Assembly: GCA_020062665.1 (NCBI GenBank)
Contig: JAGUVW010000048.1
Location: forward strand, 1-44,244
Length of the DNA stretch: 44,244 nucleotides
Direction: 5' to 3'
Source of the DNA: Pseudomonadales bacterium
GTDB taxonomy: Bacteria; Pseudomonadota; Gammaproteobacteria; Pseudomonadales; Ketobacteraceae
The stretch's first letter is position 1. Every line of letters starts with the position of its first letter. Below, one piece after another: positions 17,406 through 26,307 of the stretch. The notes under the pieces were generated by a model. The model did not search any database and was not told the DNA's origin. It saw nothing but the letters and a program-made list of their open reading frames with translations. The translations under genes and the position numbers were made by a program.

Positions 17406-18160
17406 TTCGAGTGCTGATTTGTGATGATGAGCCGCTGGCTCGTGACCGCCTGCGCCGCATGCTGGAAAAAATTCCCGAAACCCTGTGTGTGGGCGAGGCC
17501 GAAAACGGTGAGGAACTGCTGGAACAGATTCCGCAACTGCGCCCCGACCTGATTCTGCTGGACATCCGCATGCCCGGCATGGATGGTTTGCAGGCTGCCG
17601 CGCGCCTGAGCGAGAGCGACAATCCCCCCGCCATCATTTTCTGTACCGCCTACGACGAACACGCCATTGCCGCGTTCAAGGTCAACGCCATCGATTACCT
17701 GCTCAAGCCGGTGCGCCAGGAGGATCTGGAGAAGGCCTTGCAGAAAGCCTCCCGCGTCAACAAGGCGCAACTGGCCACCGTGCGCCGGGAATTGGGCGAA
17801 ACCGAAGGCGAAGGCCCCAACGGCAAGCAGATCCGCGAATATATCAGCGCCCGCAGCCGGCGTGGCATCGAACTGATTCCCGTGGGCGACGTGCGCTATT
17901 TCCTGGCGGATCAGAAGTACGTCACCGTGCGTCACAGCCAGGGCGAAACCCTGCTGGATGAAACCCTCAAGGATCTGGAAGACGAATTCGGCGACCGTTT
18001 CGTGCGGGTGCATCGCAATGCGCTGGTGGCGCTGGCCTACGTCGAAGGGCTGGAGCAGCGCAACAACCAGCACCAGTTGAAACTGCAGGGCGTGGATGAG
18101 CGCCTCACCGTGAGCCGCCGCCACGCCACGGCGATCAAGCGGATGTTGCAGAATCTGTGA
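17402..18160 (+). CDS. algR: LytTR-family response regulator AlgR
   Basis: A 252-residue cytoplasmic regulator. The receiver domain (1-120) has D8-D9, phospho-acceptor D54 in LILLDIRMPGMDG and K99 in DYLLKPV. The LytTR DNA-binding domain lies at about 145-250 (YISARSRRGIELIPVGDVRYFLADQKYV, FVRVHRNALVA). The start overlaps the algZ stop by 4 bp. AlgR in Pseudomonas binds upstream of alginate, pilus and other virulence genes. Whether this organism makes alginate cannot be told here, so the regulon should not be assumed. It is followed 60 bp later by hemC. Confidence 0.94.
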   Translation: MIRVLICDDEPLARDRLRRMLEKIPETLCVGEAENGEELLEQIPQLRPDLILLDIRMPGMDGLQAAARLSESDNPPAIIFCTAYDEHAIAAFKVNAIDYLLKPVRQEDLEKALQKASRVNKAQLATVRRELGETEGEGPNGKQIREYISARSRRGIELIPVGDVRYFLADQKYVTVRHSQGETLLDETLKDLEDEFGDRFVRVHRNALVALAYVEGLEQRNNQHQLKLQGVDERLTVSRRHATAIKRMLQNL

Positions 18161-18220
18161 TTCGCCCCCCGCCTGTGATAGGGTTCCGCCTCATTGCATC
18201 ACAGCACAAGGCACCCTTTC

Positions 18221-19153
18221 ATGAGCGGCAAAACCCTTCGCATTGCCACCCGGCAAAGCCCCCTGGCCCTGTGGCAGGCCGAGTTCGTCAAGGAGCGGCT
18301 GCAGCACTTCCACCCCGGCCTGGCGGTGGAGCTGGTCACCATGAAGACCAAGGGCGATGTCATCCTCGACACCCCGCTGGCCAAGGTGGGTGGCAAGGGC
18401 CTGTTCGTGAAGGAACTGGAAGTGGCCATGCTGGAACACCGGGCCGATATCGCCGTGCATTCCATGAAGGACGTGCCGGTGGACTTTCCCGACGGGCTCG
18501 GCCTGGCGGTGATCTGCGAGCGGGAAGATCCCCGCGATGCCTTCGTCTCCAACCATTTCAATTCCCTGGATGAACTGCCCCAGGGCGCGCGGGTCGGCAC
18601 CTGCAGCCTGCGCCGCCAGAGCCAGATCCGCGAGCGTCGTCCCGACCTGCAGATTTCCGATCTGCGCGGCAATGTCAATTCCCGGCTGCAGAAACTCGAT
18701 GCCGGCCAGTTCGACGCCATCATTCTCGCCTGCGCCGGTTTGAAGCGGCTGGGCTTTGAATCCCGTATCCGCTCGGCGCTGGCGCCGGAACAGAGTCTGC
18801 CCGCCGTGGGGCAGGGTGCTGTGGGCATCGAATGCCGGCTCGACGACGTGGAAACCCTGCGCCTGCTGGAACCCCTGCGCCATACCGACACCACCACCCG
18901 TGTGCTGGCGGAGCGGGCCATGAACAACCGCCTCGAAGGTGGCTGTCAGGTGCCCATCGCCGGTTACGCGGAATTGCAGGGCGACCAGCTCTGGCTGCGC
19001 GGGCTGGTGGGCGAGCCTGACGGTTCCCGTCTGGTGCGGGCCGATGTGCGCGGCCCTCGCGCTCAGGCCGAAACCCTGGGCCGGCAACTGGCGGAACAGC
19101 TGCTGGCGAATGGCGCCGCCGACATTCTCCAGCGCCTCTATCACCAGGGCTGA
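18221..19153 (+). CDS. hemC: porphobilinogen deaminase (hydroxymethylbilane synthase)
   Basis: HemC joins four porphobilinogens into hydroxymethylbilane in tetrapyrrole synthesis. The 310-residue product shows [15 protein letters not shown] (6-20), [12 protein letters not shown] (56-67), the catalytic-loop region [12 protein letters not shown] (75-86), [10 protein letters not shown] (126-135), and C242 in the [13 protein letters not shown] signature, which holds the dipyrromethane cofactor. The ATG at 18221 is preceded by CAAGGC; an upstream in-frame ATG at 18194 adds nine residues not seen in the family. hemD follows after 5 bp, so these genes form one operon. Confidence 0.97.
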   Translation: MSGKTLRIATRQSPLALWQAEFVKERLQHFHPGLAVELVTMKTKGDVILDTPLAKVGGKGLFVKELEVAMLEHRADIAVHSMKDVPVDFPDGLGLAVICEREDPRDAFVSNHFNSLDELPQGARVGTCSLRRQSQIRERRPDLQISDLRGNVNSRLQKLDAGQFDAIILACAGLKRLGFESRIRSALAPEQSLPAVGQGAVGIECRLDDVETLRLLEPLRHTDTTTRVLAERAMNNRLEGGCQVPIAGYAELQGDQLWLRGLVGEPDGSRLVRADVRGPRAQAETLGRQLAEQLLANGAADILQRLYHQG

Positions 19154-19158
19154 AACCC

Positions 19159-19923
19159 ATGGCCACCCTGCAGGGACGAACCGTGGTGGTCACCCGCCCG
19201 GCGGAGCAGGCCGGCGACCTGATCGCTGCCCTGGAGCAGGCCGGCGCCGTGCCGCTGGCCTTTCCCATGCTTGCCATCGAGCCCCGAGAACTCACGCCGG
19301 CCGACCGCCAGAAAATCCTCAATCTCGACCAATACCGTGCGGTGATCTGCGTGTCCCCCAATGCAGCCCGGCTGGGGCTGGACGCGCTGGCGGACTACTG
19401 GCCCCAGTGGCCGGTGCAGCAATTGTGGTTTGCCGTTGGCCCTGCCACTGGCGCCGCCATGCAGGACTGGGGCTTGCCCGTCACCGTGGCGCAACAGGGT
19501 TCCACCAGCGAAACCCTGCTCAATGATCCCCAGCTGAAAATGGTGGCGGGGGAGCAGATCCTGATCCTGCGTGGCGAAGGTGGCCGCGAAACCCTGGCCG
19601 AAACCTTGCGGGAACGGGGCGCAAAAGTGGACTACCTGGAACTCTACCGGCGGGTGCAGCCAGCCATCGATCCTGCATCCCTGTGGTCTGCTCTGGATCA
19701 ACAACCCACACCCATTCTGACGGTGACAAGTGGAGACGGTTTGCGTAACCTCATGACGGTGGCGGATAAGCACTTGAATCGACTGCGGCAATGTCCGCTC
19801 GTGGTCATCAGTGGGCGGCTCGCGGAGTTCGCGCGTCAGCAGGGGTTCACCCAGGTGTGGCTGGCGGCCAGCCCGGCGACCCCCGCTATCATGACCACCG
19901 TACACAACATCAAAAATGCCTGA
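19159..19923 (+). CDS. hemD: uroporphyrinogen-III synthase
   Basis: HemD cyclises hydroxymethylbilane with inversion of ring D to give uroporphyrinogen III. The 254-residue protein has the weakly conserved two-domain alpha/beta form of the family: VVVTRPAEQAGDLIAALEQAGA at the N-terminus, VSPNAARLGLDAL near 65, WFAVGPATGAAM near 94-106, ILRGEGGRETLAETLRERGA near 135-155, and LTVTSGDGLRNL near 192. Identity from sequence alone is modest, but the position between hemC and hemX settles it. hemX starts 10 bp downstream. Confidence 0.93.
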   Translation: MATLQGRTVVVTRPAEQAGDLIAALEQAGAVPLAFPMLAIEPRELTPADRQKILNLDQYRAVICVSPNAARLGLDALADYWPQWPVQQLWFAVGPATGAAMQDWGLPVTVAQQGSTSETLLNDPQLKMVAGEQILILRGEGGRETLAETLRERGAKVDYLELYRRVQPAIDPASLWSALDQQPTPILTVTSGDGLRNLMTVADKHLNRLRQCPLVVISGRLAEFARQQGFTQVWLAASPATPAIMTTVHNIKNA

Positions 19924-19933
19924 CAGGTTGCCA

Positions 19934-21151
19934 ATGACAGACGAACAGACGCCACAATCTTCTTCTCCCGAGCTGCCGGCACCTGATACCACACCTGTCG
20001 CGCCCCCCGTGACACCGCCGAAAACGCCGGAAAAAAAGCCCGCCAAAACCGTGACGCGCATGAGCGGTTTTGGTCGCACCGTGATTGCAATTGCGCTGAT
20101 CATCGCCCTGGCCGCTGCTGTCGGCGCCGGCGGCCTGGCGTACTGGATGCAAATGCAGCGCGTGCAGGCGCTGGAAGAACTCACGCAAATCCGCAACGAC
20201 CTGAACGACCGCACCGCCCAGATCATCCAGCTGCGCAACGAAATGAACCAGGCCAGTGAGCATCTGAAGCAGGATCGCCAGGCCATTCAGAAAGCCGGCG
20301 CTGCCCGCGACGATCTGGGTACCCGCATGGCCGCGCTGGAAAAACAGATCGCTGTCGTCACGGGTTCCCACCGCATCGACTGGATGCTGAAGGAAATCGA
20401 ACATTTCATCCTGCTGGCGGAGCGGCGCGTGTCCCTGTTGGGGGACGCCAGGGGCGCACTGTCACTGCTGCAGGAAGCCGATGATATCGCCCGTGACCTC
20501 AACGAACCGGCGGCGCGCAGCCTGCGGGAGGCGCTCACCAAGGACATTCATGCGCTGAAGCTCGCAGCGGAAACCAGCGTCGACATCGATGGCATTTTCC
20601 TGCGCCTGTCGCAACTGGTGGAGCGCATCCCGCGGCTGAACATTCCGCGCTACGAACTGGTGCAGGATGAGCTGGTCACTACGACGTCTGGCGCGGTGCC
20701 GGCAGAAGGACTGGAACTGTTCTGGCATCGCTTCACCGATTTCATGACCTCGCTGGTGCGCTACCAGAAGCACGAAAAGCAGAAGCCCATTCTGCTCACA
20801 TCACAGCGCGACTACCTGGCGCAGAGCATCCTGCTGCTACTGGAACAGGGCCAGTTGGCGCTGCTGCGTGGCGACAACAATGCCTATCGCCTCAGCCTGC
20901 GCGAAGCCCGCGACCGCATCGACCAGTTCAAACAACTGCAGGATCGTGAATCCAGACTGTTCATCAGCGAACTGGAATCCCTGGCGGCCATCCAGTTGCA
21001 GCCTGCCATGCCGACGCTGGAAAACTCCGTGCGCGCCGTGCAGGTGTTCCGCGACTTCTGGGGCAAGGAAAAAATCCAGCGTGAGCAGGCCATCCTTAAG
21101 CTGGAAGTCCAGCAGGCGGCGGAAAAAGCCCGCACGGGAGCACAACCGTGA
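19934..21151 (+). CDS. hemX: HemX-type membrane protein of the haem operon
   Basis: A 405-residue protein with a Pro/Thr-rich cytoplasmic N-terminus (1-47), one membrane helix at about 49-71 and a long coiled coil at about 75-135 (LEELTQIRNDLNDRTAQI, NEMNQASEHLKQD). A helical C-terminal region follows (IDWMLKEIEHFILLAERRVSL near 140-160). It is often annotated as uroporphyrinogen-III C-methyltransferase, but HemX of this kind has no SAM-methyltransferase motifs, and none are visible here. Its true function is unclear. The ATG at 19934 follows CAGG; the start at 19916 would overlap hemD. Its stop overlaps the GTG start of hemY. Confidence 0.9.
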   Translation: MTDEQTPQSSSPELPAPDTTPVAPPVTPPKTPEKKPAKTVTRMSGFGRTVIAIALIIALAAAVGAGGLAYWMQMQRVQALEELTQIRNDLNDRTAQIIQLRNEMNQASEHLKQDRQAIQKAGAARDDLGTRMAALEKQIAVVTGSHRIDWMLKEIEHFILLAERRVSLLGDARGALSLLQEADDIARDLNEPAARSLREALTKDIHALKLAAETSVDIDGIFLRLSQLVERIPRLNIPRYELVQDELVTTTSGAVPAEGLELFWHRFTDFMTSLVRYQKHEKQKPILLTSQRDYLAQSILLLLEQGQLALLRGDNNAYRLSLREARDRIDQFKQLQDRESRLFISELESLAAIQLQPAMPTLENSVRAVQVFRDFWGKEKIQREQAILKLEVQQAAEKARTGAQP

Positions 21152-22386
21152 TCCGGCTGCTGCGTCTGTTTGCCCTCAAGCCTTCCACCGTCATGTTCCT
21201 GGTGATGGGCACCCTGGTGGGCGCACTGTATTTCAAGGCGGTCGCGCGGGATCCTGGTTATGTGCTGCTGGCCCACGGCCGTCACACCATCGAAACCAGC
21301 CTGATGGTGGGATTGCTGGGACTGATCCTGTTCTTCCTGCTGCTGTACTGGCTGTGGCGTTTTCTGCGCTGGGCGCTCGATCCATTGCGTGGTCAGCGCA
21401 AGGCCAACAGCAAAACCATCCGCGGCCTGATCGCCTATGCCGAAGGTGACTGGCACAACGCCGAAAAACTCATGGCCAAGGGTGCCGTCGGCAACGATAT
21501 CGCGCTCATCAACTACCTCACCGCCGCCCAGGCCGCGCACGAGCAGGGTGAATCCGACCGGCGCGACGATTACCTGCGTCTGGCCCATCAGACAGTCAAA
21601 GGCGTGGACGTCGCGGTGGCCCTCACCATGGCGCGCCTGCAATACCAGAGCGAGCAGTGGGAGGAGTGTCTGGCCACCCTGATGCGGCTGAAAAAAAATG
21701 AGAAGCTGCCCAGCTACCCCACCGTGATCAAAATGCTGTCGCAGGTGTATGTGCAGCTGGAAGACTGGGACAGCCTGCTGGAACTGCTGCCGGATCTGAA
21801 AAAGCGCAAGGTGTTGGAACAGGATGAATTCCACGATCTGGAGCGCCGCTGTTACGAGGGCAAGCTCAAGCAGGCCCAGCGCGGCACCAGCGAGGAGCGC
21901 CTCGCCAATGTGCAGCAGGTATGGCAGAAAATTCCCCGCAAGCTGCATCAGGAAACGCCGTTGGTGCAGGCTTACGCCGAAGCGCTCATCCACCTCAATG
22001 CCGGCGTGGAAGCAGAGCGCATCCTGACTGATGCGCTGCGCAAAAACTGGGACGACAATCTGGCGCGCCTGTACGGCACCGTGAAGGGTGGCGACGTGGC
22101 CAAGCAACAGCTGTGGGCGGAAAACTGGCTGAAGGAACGCCCCAACAACGCCATGCTGTTGCTGACGCTGGGTCGTCTGAGCCTGCAGTTGCAGCAGTGG
22201 GAACAGGCGCGCAGTTATTTCGAGGCCAGCATCCGTTCCCGCAAAACCGCCGAGGCCCACGGCGAGCTGGGTCGTCTGCTCAGCCATTTGGGCGAACATC
22301 AGGCCAGCAACGAAAATTTCGAAGCGGGATTGGCGCTGATCAGTCAGCGGCTGCCGGAGTTGCCGATGCCAAGCCGACCGTCCTGA
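21148..22386 (+). CDS. hemY: HemY-type TPR membrane protein of the haem operon
   Basis: A 412-residue inner-membrane protein, not the protoporphyrinogen oxidase that carries the same name in Bacillus. Two membrane helices (about 12-30 and 50-72) are followed by the HemY_N signature region (YALLAHGRHTIETS-like, DPGYVLLAHGRHTIETSLM, near 37) and helical TPR-like repeats to the end, for example LARLQYQSEQWEECLATL and LLTLGRLSLQLQQWEQA. The start is GTG at 21148, overlapping the hemX TGA, so the two are coupled. It is probably a scaffold in late haem synthesis or membrane quality control. It is the last gene of the algZ-algR-hemCDXY run. Confidence 0.9.
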   Translation: MIRLLRLFALKPSTVMFLVMGTLVGALYFKAVARDPGYVLLAHGRHTIETSLMVGLLGLILFFLLLYWLWRFLRWALDPLRGQRKANSKTIRGLIAYAEGDWHNAEKLMAKGAVGNDIALINYLTAAQAAHEQGESDRRDDYLRLAHQTVKGVDVAVALTMARLQYQSEQWEECLATLMRLKKNEKLPSYPTVIKMLSQVYVQLEDWDSLLELLPDLKKRKVLEQDEFHDLERRCYEGKLKQAQRGTSEERLANVQQVWQKIPRKLHQETPLVQAYAEALIHLNAGVEAERILTDALRKNWDDNLARLYGTVKGGDVAKQQLWAENWLKERPNNAMLLLTLGRLSLQLQQWEQARSYFEASIRSRKTAEAHGELGRLLSHLGEHQASNENFEAGLALISQRLPELPMPSRPS

Positions 22387-22428
22387 ACCACTTCTTCCCT
22401 AACCTATTCCGTCGGACAAGGAGACAGT

Positions 22429-22806
22429 ATGAGCGACATCGATCCACTGAATGAATCGCAGCAGGAATTGACGCCGGACGAACGCAACTGGGGCATGTTC
22501 TGTCACCTGTCGATCTTTTCGGGCCTGCTGGTTCCGCTGGGCAACATCATCGCGCCACTGATCATCTGGTTGATCAAGCGTGAAGAAATGCCTTTCGTGA
22601 ACCACAACGGCAAGGAAGCGCTGAATTTTCAGATCACCTATCTGATTGCGTTTATCGTCAGCAGCGCACTTACCACTGTGCTGATCGGGTTTCTGATGTT
22701 GGCGGTGCTGGTGCCGGCCTGGGTGATTCTGACCATCATCGCCACCGTGAAGGCGAGCAAAGGCGAGTACTATCGCTATCCGCTGATCCTGCGGCTGATC
22801 AACTGA
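22429..22806 (+). CDS. DUF4870 small membrane protein
   Basis: A 125-residue protein with a polar N-terminus (1-20) and then NWGMFCHLSIFSGLLVPLGNIIAPLIIWLIKRE, the DUF4870 signature, ending in the charged turn before FVNHNGKEALNFQITYLI. Three to four membrane segments follow in the order typical of the family. A strong AAGGAG site precedes the ATG. The family is widespread in bacteria and its role is unknown; Tic20-like similarity has been noted for it. It is 42 bp after hemY and may be read through from the haem operon. It converges with the OsmC gene. Confidence 0.9.
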   Translation: MSDIDPLNESQQELTPDERNWGMFCHLSIFSGLLVPLGNIIAPLIIWLIKREEMPFVNHNGKEALNFQITYLIAFIVSSALTTVLIGFLMLAVLVPAWVILTIIATVKASKGEYYRYPLILRLIN

Positions 22807-22814
22807 GCGGGTGT

Positions 22815-23258
22815 TCAGCTCTTCAGTGCGCGCCCATTCTGATCCACTACTTCCACGTCCACCGGAATACCCTTGCGAATGCTTTGGGTGACGATGCAGA
22901 AATCCTCGAACTGTTCCAGCGCCTTGGGTAGATGTTCCAGCAACTGGGGATCGTCCAGCTGCATTCGCACATGCATTCGTGCGATGCGCCAGCGGCCTTC
23001 CTGACGCTCCATCTCGCCCTTCACTTCAGCGCGGATGCCGGTTGGGCTGTCCTTGAATTTGCGTAGGGCGAACAGCAGGCTGGCGCACAGGCAGTTGCCT
23101 ACTGCTGCCGCCACCAGTCCCGACGGATTGGGGCCTTCGCCACTGCCCAGCGGCGGCGCCTCGTCGGTGATGATGTCGCCGAAGTCGCCGAAATCCACTT
23201 TGAAGATATAGTTTTCCAGCAATTCCAGTTTGACGTTGAAGCCCTTGTCGATACTCAT
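22815..23258 (-). CDS. OsmC-family peroxide-reductase-like protein
   Basis: A 147-residue cytoplasmic protein of the OsmC/Ohr superfamily, whose best-known members reduce organic hydroperoxides with two Cys. The sequence has GPNPSGLVAAAVGNCLCAS (C56 and C58) and a second Cys at C121 in EDFCIVTQSIRKGIPVDV, the expected positions. C56 and C58 are spaced as a CxC pair, which is unusual; only one is normally aligned with the catalytic Cys. Residues 85-105 form the central beta sheet (EGRWRIARMHVRMQL). The start at 23258 follows GAATCTCCTC read on the plus strand, that is GAGGAGA on the coding strand. It belongs to the YhfA-like rather than the Ohr branch, by feel only. Confidence 0.87.
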   Translation of the reverse strand: MSIDKGFNVKLELLENYIFKVDFGDFGDIITDEAPPLGSGEGPNPSGLVAAAVGNCLCASLLFALRKFKDSPTGIRAEVKGEMERQEGRWRIARMHVRMQLDDPQLLEHLPKALEQFEDFCIVTQSIRKGIPVDVEVVDQNGRALKS

Positions 23259-23357
23259 GAGGAGATTCCTTCTGGCTGCTTTTATCTGAGTCTAGCGAAT
23301 AATGATGGGTGCCGGCGTGCGCTGCATCAACAAGCGATCACGGGTAGCTCCGTTGCG

Positions 23358-24362
23358 CTAGCGCGGTGCATAAGCAAATACGTCGGAGATCATCTGTTCC
23401 GGCTTCATGCCGGCGGCCACGAAATCATCCAGCGCCGCGTACACCATGCCGGGCGAACCACCGCCCACCACTTTCCAGCCGGAAAAATCCTGCAGGTCTT
23501 CCAGTACGGCCTTGTGCACAAAGCCCTTGCGCCCGTTCCAGTCCGTTTGATCGGAAATCACCGGCACGTAGTGCAGGTTCGAATGTTGCGCGGCCTGCTG
23601 TTCAACCCAGTCATGCAGATAGAGGTCGGCGGACTGGCGGCCGCCCCAGTAAAGATGCAGCGGGCGCGGATCACCGACCTGCAGCAGATATTCGATCAGC
23701 GCCTTGATCTGGGAAAAGCCGGTGCTGCCGGCCAGCAGCAGGATTTTGTCGGCTCCATTGAGCGCGTGTGGCGTGACATCGCCCATACCCAGTCTCATCC
23801 GGATGAGCTCACCGGGCACCAGTCGCGGCGCCAGCACGGGATAGCTGGTGCTGTCCGGATTGGCGCGAATATGCAGTTCGAGGATGCGATCTTCCCGCGG
23901 TGCGCTGGCGATGGAAAACGAGGCGCTGGTGTCGGCATCGATCAGCAGATCACAGTACTGGCCGGCGCTGTAGCGGATTTTTTTGCCCGCGGGCAGGCGG
24001 AACTGCACGATCTTCACGTCGTCATTCACCTGTTGCACGGTGGTGATCTGGGCGCTGACGGTCTGCACGGGAAACTGGCCGGGTGCCTGCACGCGGGGAA
24101 CCTCAAGGGTGATGTCAGTTAGAGGATAGGCCAGACAGCACAAAACAGCATCTGCTAGGGGCGAGCCGGCGGTGATGGTTGTGTCCTGGTGTCTCAGCTG
24201 CAGTGTGCCTGCCAGCAGGCGCCCACTGCAGACACGGCAGGTGCCGGCATCGCAACCCCAGGGGAAGTAGAAACCCTGTTGGAGGGCCGCTTGCAGGATG
24301 CTCTGGCCGTCGGGAACGCTGAGGCTGAGTTGCTGGGGATGGAAGGTGACGGTGTGGGCCAT
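23358..24362 (-). CDS. 2Fe-2S ferredoxin/FAD/NAD(P)H reductase
   Basis: A 334-residue cytoplasmic electron-transfer flavoprotein of the type annotated as CDP-6-deoxy-delta-3,4-glucoseen reductase or oxygenase reductase. The N-terminal plant-type 2Fe-2S domain (1-90) has C37, C42, C45 (CDAGTCRVC) and C75/C76 (LCCLAYP). The FAD-binding beta barrel (100-205) contains FSIAS, and the NAD(P)-binding domain contains LLLAGSTGFSQIKALIEYL near 218. The FAD motif is normally R-x-Y/F-S; here the Arg position is Ala (SASFSIAS), so FAD binding may differ. The partner oxygenase or acceptor is unknown. The gene lies downstream of rho, separated by a 221-bp gap that carries a large palindrome. Confidence 0.85.
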   Translation of the reverse strand: MAHTVTFHPQQLSLSVPDGQSILQAALQQGFYFPWGCDAGTCRVCSGRLLAGTLQLRHQDTTITAGSPLADAVLCCLAYPLTDITLEVPRVQAPGQFPVQTVSAQITTVQQVNDDVKIVQFRLPAGKKIRYSAGQYCDLLIDADTSASFSIASAPREDRILELHIRANPDSTSYPVLAPRLVPGELIRMRLGMGDVTPHALNGADKILLLAGSTGFSQIKALIEYLLQVGDPRPLHLYWGGRQSADLYLHDWVEQQAAQHSNLHYVPVISDQTDWNGRKGFVHKAVLEDLQDFSGWKVVGGGSPGMVYAALDDFVAAGMKPEQMISDVFAYAPR

Positions 24363-24380
24363 GGCGCAGTGGCTCGGAAA

Positions 24381-24561
24381 GGAAGTCGGCGGTCAGTGAT
24401 TTTCTGCCATTTTACGCAGCCGAGCATCGCAGGCTGGATCGGAAACAAGGTGGCGAGTGTCTGAGCGCGCAGCGCGAGTTGCGCCACCGCCGATCCAGAC
24501 GAGAAGCGCAGGGAAGCCGAAGGCCAAGTGGCATGGCGGAAAATCACTGACCGCCGACTTC
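24381..24561. repeat. 181-bp nested palindromic element between rho and the reductase
   Basis: The outer arms are 24382-24410 and 24533-24561: 29 bp, inverted, with one mismatch (T24406). The left arm begins GAAGTCGGCGGTCAG and the right arm ends CTGACCGCCGACTTC. Inside lie a second perfect pair, CTGGATCGG (24434-24442) with CCGATCCAG (24490-24498), and a third, GGTGGCG (24449-24455) with CGCCACC (24482-24488). A GC-rich centre, GCGCGCAGCGCG, occupies 24464-24475. It has no reading frame of note. It begins 19 bp from the reductase start and ends 22 bp from the rho stop. It resembles a MITE or a REP-type composite, but no target duplication is evident; a structured RNA is the alternative. Confidence 0.6.
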
Positions 24562-24583
24562 TTCCTGCTGGACCAGCGCGAAT

Positions 24584-25843
24584 TTACTTCCGCTTCATCG
24601 ACTCAAAGAACTCTTCGTTCGTCTTGGTATCCCGCATTTTGTCGATGAGGAATTCCATGGCGGCGATTTCGTCCATCGGGTGCAGGATCTTGCGCAGAAT
24701 CCACATCTTCTTCAGCTCATCCTCGGTGGTGAGCAGATCCTCGCGGCGGGTGCCGGAGCGGTTGATGTTGATGGCGGGGAACACACGTTTTTCCGCGATG
24801 CGGCGGTCCAGGTGGATTTCCTGGTTGCCGGTGCCCTTGAATTCTTCGTAAATAACCTCGTCCATCTTCGAGCCGGTGTCCACCAGGGCAGTGGCGATGA
24901 TGGTCAGGCTGCCGCCTTCCTCGATGTTACGGGCGGCACCGAAAAAGCGCTTCGGCCGCTCCAGCGCGTGGGCATCCACACCGCCGGTCAATACCTTGCC
25001 GGACGACGGAATCACCGTGTTGTAAGCACGGGCCAGACGGGTGATGGAGTCCAGCAGAATCACCACGTCCTGCTTGTGTTCCACCAGACGCTTGGCTTTT
25101 TCGATCACCATCTCGGCCACCTGCACGTGACGGGCGGGCGGTTCGTCGAAGGTGGACGCCACCACTTCACCGCGCACCGTGCGGCGCATTTCGGTAACTT
25201 CTTCCGGGCGCTCGTCGATCAGCAGCACGATCAGGCGGCAGTCCGGGCTGTTGCGGGTGATCGATTGCGCGATGTTCTGCAGCATCAGGGTTTTACCGGC
25301 TTTCGGCGGTGACACGATCAAACCGCGCTGGCCTTTGCCGATGGGCGCCACCAGATCGATGGTGCGGGCGGTGATGTCTTCGGTGGAGCCGTTGCCGATC
25401 TCCATCACCAGCCGTTCCTGCGGGAACAGCGGCGTCAGGTTCTCGAACAGGATTTTGTTCTTGGCGTTTTCCGGCCGGTCGAAATTGATGTCGTTGACCT
25501 TCAGCAGCGCGAAGTAGCGCTCGCCTTCCTTCGGCGGGCGGATCTTGCCGGAAATGCTGTCGCCGGTGCGCAGGTTGAAGCGGCGGATCTGGCTGGGCGA
25601 CACATAAATGTCATCCGGGCCGGCCAGATAGGAGCCTTCCGCCGAACGCAGGAAACCAAAACCGTCCTGCAGAATTTCCAGTACGCCGTCGCCGAAAATG
25701 TCTTCGCCACTTTTGGCGTGTTTTTTCAGAATACTGAAGATCACGTCCTGTTTACGTGTCCGGGCCATGTTTTCCAGGCCCATTTCTTCAGCCATTTGTA
25801 CCAGTTCTGCGATGGGTTTTAATTTGAGTTCGGTGAGATTCAT
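24584..25843 (-). CDS. rho: transcription termination factor Rho
   Basis: Rho is a hexameric RNA-dependent helicase ATPase that ends transcription. From [10 protein letters not shown] the product is 419 residues, the same as E. coli Rho. It has the N-terminal RNA-binding region ([37 protein letters not shown]), the Walker A PPKAGKT near 179-186, the Walker B region [16 protein letters not shown], and the Q/R loops ([38 protein letters not shown]). An in-frame ATG at 25858 adds MTSAE; the shorter start is chosen by homology, as neither has a clear ribosome site. The leader is long and partly C-rich, G-poor, consistent with known autogenous control. trxA lies upstream on the same strand. Confidence 0.97.
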   Translation of the reverse strand: MNLTELKLKPIAELVQMAEEMGLENMARTRKQDVIFSILKKHAKSGEDIFGDGVLEILQDGFGFLRSAEGSYLAGPDDIYVSPSQIRRFNLRTGDSISGKIRPPKEGERYFALLKVNDINFDRPENAKNKILFENLTPLFPQERLVMEIGNGSTEDITARTIDLVAPIGKGQRGLIVSPPKAGKTLMLQNIAQSITRNSPDCRLIVLLIDERPEEVTEMRRTVRGEVVASTFDEPPARHVQVAEMVIEKAKRLVEHKQDVVILLDSITRLARAYNTVIPSSGKVLTGGVDAHALERPKRFFGAARNIEEGGSLTIIATALVDTGSKMDEVIYEEFKGTGNQEIHLDRRIAEKRVFPAININRSGTRREDLLTTEDELKKMWILRKILHPMDEIAAMEFLIDKMRDTKTNEEFFESMKRK

Positions 25844-26271
25844 TTCTGCGGAGGTCATGTGTGGGTTGAAGTAGGGCGTGCTAGGGCGCGAGGGTGACGA
25901 CAGATGGCCTGCACGCGAGTTGTTGAAAGTGTTGTGTTGTGAGTAGCGTCAAATGACAGTCCCGACAGTGGCGGAGACCCAAAAGGCCCTGATCGATTAC
26001 CGCCGACAGTCATGCCAGAGCAGCCGTGGTGCAAAGGGAGTCTGGATGGTTGCGGGAGTAGGGATCAAATGACCGAAAACGTCCCTGAGTTTTTCTAAGG
26101 AGGTCTGAGTTCAATCTAGCAGTCAGATGCTGGTGCGTCCAGCTTGTCTCCTTAAGGCTGCCAATCCGTTTCAGGCACAGGAATCAGTTGATGCGAAAAT
26201 TAAGGAAGTGCAAGAAAGGAGAGGCAGTTGAAGCGATGTTACTGTCTTTCGCATGCGCACCAGCGCAATCC
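25844..26271 (-). promoter_or_regulatory. long rho leader/intergenic region
   Basis: No credible gene is visible in this region before the trxA terminator. On the minus strand 25949-25916 is a C-rich, G-poor tract (ACTCACAACACAACAC, CTTTCAACAACTCG) of the type Rho binds. The best promoter is an extended -10 TGC-TAGATT (TAGATT at 26118-26113) with -35 TGGACG (26141-26136), spaced 17 bp, giving a leader of about 270 bp. TAAGGAG (26097-26103) and CTCCTTA (26148-26154) form an inverted pair around it. GACAGT occurs at 25955, 25964 and 26005 without a clear role. Confidence 0.4.
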
Positions 26272-26300
26272 GAAATAACCCCGCCATCAATGGCAGGGTT
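26272..26300 (-). terminator. intrinsic terminator of trxA
   Basis: On the minus strand AACCCTGCCA (26300-26291), a TTGA loop and TGGCGGGGTT (26286-26277) form a 10-bp stem with one G-U pair, followed by ATTTCGG. It ends 8 bp after the trxA stop. The T-run is short, so termination may be partial and allow read-through to rho. Confidence 0.7.
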
Positions 26301-26307
26301 CGGGCAA

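Noticed and set aside
19934-21151. hemX read as a uroporphyrinogen-III methyltransferase
   Set aside because: The common label does not fit: no SAM-binding methyltransferase motifs are visible, only a membrane helix and coiled coil.
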